Part shown: positions 58,603 through 64,000 of the stretch, one piece after another
How the letters are laid out: each line of letters opens with the position of its first letter
Position numbering within the stretch: position 1 is the first letter of the stretch
Assembly: GCF_900119315.1 (NCBI RefSeq)
Contig: NZ_LT827010.1
Span: 8,922,001-8,986,000, forward strand
Reading direction: 5' to 3'
Origin: Actinoplanes sp. SE50/110
GTDB taxonomy: Bacteria; Actinomycetota; Actinomycetes; Mycobacteriales; Micromonosporaceae
DNA length: 64,000 bases
Program-made: the position numbers and the translations under genes
The notes under the pieces: model-generated
What the model was told of the DNA's origin: nothing
Database searches by the model: none
What the model saw: only the letters and a program-made list of their open reading frames with translations

Positions 58603-59007
58603 GTCAATCGGGCCTCTCCGTACCGAAAGCGGGACGGAGGGGCCCTTTTTCGTGTGCCGGAACGGCTACAGTGCGTGCTTTTTTGCCTTTCCGTAATTGC
58701 CTTGGCACTTTCCGTGGAGAGCATCGCACCCAAGACGTAACGAATCCGAAGTAGAACTCATATTCACGTTCGAGCCGCAGGCCGGATACCATCTGCCCGG
58801 CACCTGTCACCCTGCCGACAAAAGCTTGCGTAGAGCGCGGGCGACGGTGCTGCGTATCCCCCGATCAGCCGAGCGAACTCTGACCCTTGGAAAGGGGTTT
58901 CTTGAGGATTTCTCGGATAGATTGACCCAGATCGGTGCGCCCGCTCGGCTACGTTCGGTAGCCCCCCAATGGCCCATCGCGTGTGTGCATGGCGGAGGAC
59001 GAAAGCA
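58603..59007. other. Intergenic region upstream of the sensor-kinase locus
   Basis: 405 bp. The first 50 bases hold the DUF885 terminator. The rest has lower G+C and a candidate -10 (TAGATT, 58918-58923) for the sensor operon. I see no gene in it. Confidence 0.5.
58610..58650 (+). terminator. Terminator after the DUF885 gene
   Basis: GGGCCTCTCCG and CGGAGGGGCCC pair over 10 of 11 positions (58610-58620 with 58635-58645), then TTTTT. Confidence 0.9.
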
Positions 59008-60171
59008 ATGTCAGTCTCGGTGAACAGCCGGCGAACCCGTTTACGCTCCGCTCTCGCGGTGCTGCTGACGGCTCTTGTCCTGCTGCCGGCCGCGGGCCTG
59101 TTCCTGCGGGTCCTGCAAGAGAACTCCCAGCAGCGCGACACCGTCCAGCTCGAACAGGACGGCGTCGAGTACCTGACCGTGCTGGGCCCGCTGGTCTCGG
59201 CGCTGGCCGAGTCGCAGGCGTCGGCGCTGCAGGGCGTCGCCGCGGAGCCGGCCTCGGTGACCGCGGCCGTGGCCCGCGTGCAGGGTGTCGACGGGCGGCT
59301 CGGTGACGCGCTCGAGACGCACAGCCGGTGGAGCGACCTGAAGGACAAGATCGCCAAGCTGCCGAAGGTGACCGGCACCTCGGAGCAGATCTTCACGGCC
59401 CACGTCGAGGCCGCCGACCTGGCCGTCGAGCTGTTCGACGTGGTCCGGGAGAACTCCAGGCTCAACCGCGACCCGGAGGCCGACGTCTCGTTCCTCCAGG
59501 AGGTCGTCGGCCAGCTGATGCCCGAGGCGGTCACCTTCGTCAGCCGGATGAGCGACTACGCGAACATGGTCCCCGCGGCCCGCACCAAGGCGGACAAGGC
59601 GAAGCTCACCGTGCAGTTCGGCTACCAGGCCCTGAAGGTCCAGGAGACGGTCGCCAAGCTGACCGACAGCCTCCAGGAGGCGGTCGAGAGCACCAAGAGC
59701 ACCACCCTGAGCGGCAACCTGGTGAGCAACCTGGACTCGTTCCGGCGCGGGATCGAGGCCGCCAACCGTGGCGCCAACATCGGTGGCGCGCCGAACGTGT
59801 CCACGCTGGTGACCGCGCAGTCGACCCTGCAGACCGCGCTGAGCGCGCTGAGCGGCGTCGTCCTCAAGGAGATGTCCGGCCGGCTCGACGACCGGTCCAG
59901 CTCGCTGACCTACAAGCGCATCGAGGCCTTCGGCCTGCTCGGCATCGCGATCGTGCTGATCGTGGTGGCCACCCTGTGGACCCGCGGCCGCGCCCGCCAG
60001 GTCCAGGCCACGCTGGTCGAGCCCGGCCAGGGCAGCCGTGACGTGTCGGTCCGGGCGGGTACCTCGGTGCCGGCCGGCAACCCGACGGGCAGCCCGTACG
60101 ACTCGATCCCGAACTACGGCGACACTCCGAACTACGGCGGCGGGCGGGAGCGTTCCGGTGCTCTTCGGTAA
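59008..60171 (+). CDS. Two-helix membrane sensor-like protein
   Basis: 387 residues. First membrane helix (about 12-35, LAVLLTALVLLPAAGLFLRV), a long helical extracytosolic part (about 36-300), second helix (about 303-325, LLGIAIVLIVVATLWTRG), and a short Gly/Asn/Tyr-rich tail. It has the sensory half of a chemoreceptor-like protein without HAMP, kinase or signalling domain. The ATG has GGAGGA 8 bases before it. It overlaps the kinase gene by 14 bases and so probably belongs to the same sensing complex. Confidence 0.82.
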   Translation: MSVSVNSRRTRLRSALAVLLTALVLLPAAGLFLRVLQENSQQRDTVQLEQDGVEYLTVLGPLVSALAESQASALQGVAAEPASVTAAVARVQGVDGRLGDALETHSRWSDLKDKIAKLPKVTGTSEQIFTAHVEAADLAVELFDVVRENSRLNRDPEADVSFLQEVVGQLMPEAVTFVSRMSDYANMVPAARTKADKAKLTVQFGYQALKVQETVAKLTDSLQEAVESTKSTTLSGNLVSNLDSFRRGIEAANRGANIGGAPNVSTLVTAQSTLQTALSALSGVVLKEMSGRLDDRSSSLTYKRIEAFGLLGIAIVLIVVATLWTRGRARQVQATLVEPGQGSRDVSVRAGTSVPAGNPTGSPYDSIPNYGDTPNYGGGRERSGALR

Positions 60172-63100
60172 GTTCCGCATCCTGGGCAAGCTCGCCCTGC
60201 TGGTGCTCGTGCCGCTGCTGGGTGTTCTCGCCCTGACCGTGCCGATCATCTACAACCGTGTCCAGGCCGCGAACGAGGCGCAGGACACCTCGGACAGCGT
60301 GCAGCTGGCCACCGCGGTGAGTTCGGCGGTCCTGGAGCTCCAGGAGGAGCGCCTGCTGTCGGTCGGCTACACCCTGCACCTGGTCGACGAGCCCACCCTG
60401 GTGGTGCAGAGCGCCGAGGCCGGCGAGAAGGTCGCCGAGCTGCTCGACTCCAAGGACCGGGTGCTGCCGGCCGATCTGCGCCGCGCGGTGCTGCTGGCCA
60501 CCAAGCTGAACAGCACCCGGCAGAACGTCCTGAACGGCCAGACCAACGCCACCTCGATCGTCACCGACTTCACCAGCGTCATCACGCCGATGATCGACGG
60601 CCTCGGGCTGAGCAACCACTCGGACCTCACCACCAAGACCGGCCAGCAGGTCTTCGCGCTGGAGCGCTCGATGCGCTCCGACGACCTGATCAGCCAGGCC
60701 TCCTGCTATCTGGCGTACGCGGCGGTGCTGAACCAGGCGCCCAACCGCAAACTGCGGTCCTTCGCGCCGCAGGTGCTGACGCTGTTCAACAACTCGTTCG
60801 CACAGATCCAGTCGGTGATCACCCAGTCCAAGGGCTACTTCACCGACGCGCAGTACAAGCTCTACCTGAACACCCAGGACGCGTTCCAGTCCCGGGTGGG
60901 CTCCGGCTTCGTCGACGGTCTGGCCACCAACCCGGCCCAGGCGCTGAACAAGCTGCCCTCGATCACCTCGCTGTTCCCCTCACTGCAGTCCGTCATGGTC
61001 CTCGGTGGTTTCGTCGAGAAGCGCGTGGCCAAGGACGTGGACGTGGCGGTCACCGCCAGCCGTAACAGCGCCATCCAGCAGGCGCTGTACGTCGGTGGTG
61101 GCGCGTTCGTCCTGCTGATCCTCGTGGTCACGCTCTCGATCTTCATGGCCCGCGCGGTCGCCCGGCCGCTGCGCCGCCTGACCGCCTCCGCCGACCGCAT
61201 CGCCCGCGCCGCCGAGGCCGAGCTGGAGCGGGTGGCCGACGACGAGTCCGAGGCCCAGGTGCGGCCGATCCGACTGGATCCGGTCGACGTCGAGGCCCAG
61301 GACGAGATCGGTGACCTGGCCCGGGCGTTCGACCGGGTGCAGACCACCGCCGCCCGGCTGGTGGAACGCCAGGTGCTCGGCCGCCGTAACGTCGCCCAGA
61401 TGTTCGGCCACGTCGGTCGTCGTACGCAGAACCTGGTCGGCCGTCAGCTGTCCCTGATCGACGGCCTGGAGCGCCGGGAGACCGACAGCGACCGCCTCCG
61501 CGAGCTGTACCGACTGGACCACATGTCCAGCCGTCTGCGGCGGAACGCGTCCGCGCTGGTCGTGCTCTCCGGTGGCGCGGGTGCGAACGAGCACATGGCG
61601 CCGCTGCCGCTGTCCGACGTCGTCCGTCTCGCCCTCGGTGAGATCGAGGACTACACCCGTGTCGAGGTGGACGTCCCCGAGGAGATCGTCGTGGTGCCGG
61701 CCATCCTGGCCGACCTCACGCTGCTGCTGGCCGAGCTGCTGGAGAACGCCACCACGTTCTCCCCGCCGCACACCAGCGTCACGGTCTCCGCGGACGAGCT
61801 GCGCGGTGGCGCCCGCCTGGCGATCATCGACCACGGCCTGGGCCTGCAGCCCGAGCGTCTGGCCGAGGAGAACGCCCGGCTGACCCGTCGTGAGCGCCTC
61901 GACCTGGCCCCCACCGAGGTGCTCGGCCTGTTCGTGGTCGGCCGGCTCGCCCGCCGGCACGGCATCGAGGTCACCCTCACCGACACCCCGGACGGCGGTG
62001 TCACGGCCTGGATCGACCTGAGCCCGCAGCACCTGATCGCCAGGGTGGAGAATCTGGCCGCCCCCGGTATCCCGGCCCCGGCCGCGGTGCCGCAGATCCC
62101 GATGCAGCGCGAGCCGGTCGCTCAGCAGAGCTACCCGCAGCAGCCGTTCGAGCAGCAGTACGGGCAGCCGGAGTACGCCGTGCCGGTCAGCGGGGCGCTG
62201 CGCGGCAACACCGCCGAGGTGGCGATCGCCAGCACCGCGATCCGCACCGTCCCGGGCAGCCAGCAGCCGTTCGACCCGAACAAGCTGAGCCGGGCCACCC
62301 AGACGCTGGAGTCGGTCCCGTCCTGGAACGCGTTCGGCGGGTCGGTCCCCGCGCAGCCGGCCGTCGAGGACCCGTACGCCGGTCAGCCGGTCTACGATGC
62401 CGAGCCGGTGTACTCGCCGGGCGTCGCCTACCAGGAGCCGAGCGCTCCGTACCGGCAGGTGGAGGCGTCGCAGGGTTACAACAGCGGCATCCCGGTGGCC
62501 GGGCGCAACCCGGCCGCGCTGCCCGAACTGCCCGCCGCCGGGCAGCCGGCCTGGGGCTCCGATCCGGCGCTGCCGGCCGGCCCGTCCTGGAGCGGCACCC
62601 CGGCCCCGTCGGAGACCTCGTGGAGCGTCCCGGAGTCCCCGGCGTCCGGGTGGAACACCCCGGCCCCGGCCTCGCCGTCGCCGGCCTGGAACACCCCGGC
62701 CCCGGCCTCCCCGGCACCGGCCTGGAACACCCCGGCCGCCGCCTCGGCGGAGCCGGCCTGGAACACCCCGGCTCCGGCCGAGACCCACTGGAACAGCCCG
62801 CAACAGCCGGCGGAGCCGGCCTGGAACACCCCGGCTCCGGCCGTGGAGGCGCCGATGGCTCCGGCCAGCAACTCGGGCCACCCGGCCCCGGCTCCGGAGC
62901 CGACCGCTCCGGAACCCGTGGTCAGCTCACCGGCCGGCGGCCTCAAGCCGCTGCGTCGCCGGGTGCCGGGCAGCCAGCTCCCGATGGACTCCGGTCCCAA
63001 GCAGCACGCCGCGGCGCCGTCGCAGGACGACGCCCTGGCCGCGCGGGCCGCCTTCGACGCCTTCGAGCAGGGTGTCAGCCGGGCGCACGAGACCAGCACC

Positions 63101-63568
63101 TCGCTGCCGGCGCCGGAGTTCGCCGGCGGTCAGTGGGCCATGCCGGCCTCGCTGCCGGAAATGCCCGCGCCGCAGTGGAACGTGCCGGCCCCCGCCCCGG
63201 AGGCCGCGCCGCAGTGGAGCACTCCGGCCCCCGCCCCGGAGGCCGCGCCGCAGTGGAGCACTCCGGCCCCCGTACAGGAGGCCGCGCCGCAGTGGAACAC
63301 CCCGGAGCCGGCCCAGCAGTGGAACGCCCCCGCTCCGGCCGCGCCACCGGCCCCGGCCGCGCCCGCGCCGCCGCTCGGTGGCGGAGGGTTGACTCGCCGC
63401 GTGCCGGGAGCGACCCTGCCACGGGACGAGCCGCACCAACCGATTCTCCCGCCGGCCCCGACCCTGATGGACCCGGAGCAGGCACGCGCACTGATGGATC
63501 AGTTCGAGTACGGCGTCGCACTCGCCCTGAATGAAACTCAGCCACAACCCGAGGGACAACCGCGATGA
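60158..63568 (+). CDS. Conservon-type sensor histidine kinase with nitrate/nitrite-sensor-like domain
   Basis: 1136 residues. Helix 1 (about 8-28); an extracytosolic, helix-rich domain of NIT type (to about 305); helix 2 (about 306-330); HAMP; a dimerisation stretch with His455 in RLDHMSSRLRRN; HATPase with N-box AELLENATTFSPPH, IIDHGLGL and LGLFVVGRLARRHG. A ~500-residue tail follows with WNTPAPA-type repeats and two RRVPG(S/A)xLP motifs, typical of CvnA-like kinases. The stop overlaps the Roadblock gene as ATGA. In Streptomyces, cvnA-D sets link this kinase to a small GTPase. Confidence 0.9.
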   Translation: MLFGKFRILGKLALLVLVPLLGVLALTVPIIYNRVQAANEAQDTSDSVQLATAVSSAVLELQEERLLSVGYTLHLVDEPTLVVQSAEAGEKVAELLDSKDRVLPADLRRAVLLATKLNSTRQNVLNGQTNATSIVTDFTSVITPMIDGLGLSNHSDLTTKTGQQVFALERSMRSDDLISQASCYLAYAAVLNQAPNRKLRSFAPQVLTLFNNSFAQIQSVITQSKGYFTDAQYKLYLNTQDAFQSRVGSGFVDGLATNPAQALNKLPSITSLFPSLQSVMVLGGFVEKRVAKDVDVAVTASRNSAIQQALYVGGGAFVLLILVVTLSIFMARAVARPLRRLTASADRIARAAEAELERVADDESEAQVRPIRLDPVDVEAQDEIGDLARAFDRVQTTAARLVERQVLGRRNVAQMFGHVGRRTQNLVGRQLSLIDGLERRETDSDRLRELYRLDHMSSRLRRNASALVVLSGGAGANEHMAPLPLSDVVRLALGEIEDYTRVEVDVPEEIVVVPAILADLTLLLAELLENATTFSPPHTSVTVSADELRGGARLAIIDHGLGLQPERLAEENARLTRRERLDLAPTEVLGLFVVGRLARRHGIEVTLTDTPDGGVTAWIDLSPQHLIARVENLAAPGIPAPAAVPQIPMQREPVAQQSYPQQPFEQQYGQPEYAVPVSGALRGNTAEVAIASTAIRTVPGSQQPFDPNKLSRATQTLESVPSWNAFGGSVPAQPAVEDPYAGQPVYDAEPVYSPGVAYQEPSAPYRQVEASQGYNSGIPVAGRNPAALPELPAAGQPAWGSDPALPAGPSWSGTPAPSETSWSVPESPASGWNTPAPASPSPAWNTPAPASPAPAWNTPAAASAEPAWNTPAPAETHWNSPQQPAEPAWNTPAPAVEAPMAPASNSGHPAPAPEPTAPEPVVSSPAGGLKPLRRRVPGSQLPMDSGPKQHAAAPSQDDALAARAAFDAFEQGVSRAHETSTSLPAPEFAGGQWAMPASLPEMPAPQWNVPAPAPEAAPQWSTPAPAPEAAPQWSTPAPVQEAAPQWNTPEPAQQWNAPAPAAPPAPAAPAPPLGGGGLTRRVPGATLPRDEPHQPILPPAPTLMDPEQARALMDQFEYGVALALNETQPQPEGQPR
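62640..63330 (+). repeat. Repeats in the kinase tail
   Basis: Several copies of a unit encoding AWNTPAPA (62640-62850) and, from 63191, three 39-bp units (63191, 63230, 63269) encoding PAPEAAPQWSTPA and a variant. Confidence 0.85.
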
Positions 63569-64000
63569 CTTCCCCATACCCCACCGCGCAAAGTCAGCTC
63601 AGCGCCGAAGCCAAAACCTTCAACTGGCTGCTGGACTCCTTCACGTCCGGAACCGCGGGCGTGATCGAAGCCATCGCCGTCTCCTCGGACGGTCTGCTGA
63701 TGGCCATGTCCGCGATCAAGGACCGGCCCAACGCCGAGCGGCTGGCCGCCGTGGTCTCCGGTCTGACCAGCCTGGCCGGTGGCGCTGCCAGCTGGTACCG
63801 GCTGGGCGCCCTGAACCGGGTCATCATCGACATGGCCGACGGCTACCTGCTGGTCACCGCGATCAGCGCCGGCTCGGTGCTCGGCGTCATCGCCGACCGG
63901 TCGGCGAACCTGGGCACTCTGGCGTACGAGATGACCCTCTTCGCCACCCGGGCCGGCGGCGCCCTGAGCCCGCGTCTGATCGCCGAGCTGAAGAACGCCG
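63565..64000 (+). CDS. Roadblock/LC7-domain protein (CvnB type), cut by the window end
   Basis: The first 145 codons are visible: FNWLLDSFTSGTAGVIEAIA, SSDGLLMAMSAIKDRPNAER and VLGVIADRSANLGTLAYEMT are the Roadblock/LC7 pattern. The ATG overlaps the kinase stop as ATGA (63565-63568). In conservons this protein acts as partner of the Ras-like GTPase that follows after a DUF742 gene; both are expected just outside the window. Confidence 0.9.
   Translation, partial: MTSPYPTAQSQLSAEAKTFNWLLDSFTSGTAGVIEAIAVSSDGLLMAMSAIKDRPNAERLAAVVSGLTSLAGGAASWYRLGALNRVIIDMADGYLLVTAISAGSVLGVIADRSANLGTLAYEMTLFATRAGGALSPRLIAELKNA

Noticed and set aside
58650..59007. Riboswitch before the sensor operon
   Set aside because: I found no recognisable conserved core or stable alternating helices by eye.

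Overview
The window is high-G+C DNA from an actinomycete. The evidence is a WhiB regulator, a mycosin-type protease, a class A PBP with a PASTA tail, leaderless genes with TANNNT -10 boxes, and the start of a conservon (histidine kinase plus Roadblock). The protein style and gene order suggest Micromonosporaceae, perhaps Actinoplanes or a relative. That placement is inference; no rRNA is present. As I recall it, the order matches the Mycobacterium tuberculosis core from about Rv3671c to Rv3754 (marP, NUDIX, thioredoxin, nth, crp, MBL, RidA, two ArsA-like ATPases, whiB4, ponA2, phosphoesterase, then asd-ask-leuA, recR-ybaB-dnaX, tadA and its partner, tyrA). This is therefore mostly ordinary chromosome with lineage-specific insertions.

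Layout. 0-7 kb: mycosin, a repeat-filled gap, then a minus-strand nth-thioredoxin-NUDIX-marP operon joined by 4-base start/stop overlaps, and a CapA-like phosphoesterase. 7-17 kb: crp, then an acyl-CoA-carboxylase-like pair with changed active-site residues, then a Ser/Thr kinase, a cyclase-ATPase-TPR protein and a metallo-hydrolase on the minus strand. 17-25 kb: RidA, a 51-residue protein, two ArsA-like ATPases, WhiB, PBP, YqeY and a phosphoesterase. 25-33 kb: tRNA-Pro, pyrE, a gene-poor kilobase bounded by a long inverted repeat, lysC-asd, and leuA behind a four-leucine leader peptide. 33-40 kb: an HNH-type lipoprotein and a peptide ABC transporter in the order C-A-B-D-F. 40-46 kb: recR-ybaB-dnaX, SRP RNA, tRNA-Ser, STAS. 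46-48 kb: a lower-G+C islet of small orphan genes ending at a second tRNA-Ser. 48-58 kb: deoD, tadA pair, M23, tyrA, DinB, mtnA, M48, PHP and DUF885 genes. 59-64 kb: a membrane sensor and conservon-type kinase, with a Roadblock gene cut by the window end.

At least fifteen genes have a TANNNT box ending 6-8 bases before the start codon and no Shine-Dalgarno sequence. This fits leaderless transcription and fixes several starts. No IS element, prophage, CRISPR array or biosynthetic cluster is visible. The least explained items are the degenerate carboxylase-like pair, the inverted-repeat element at 26.6-27.4 kb, the overlapping divergent -10 boxes at 24.17 kb, and the leuA leader.
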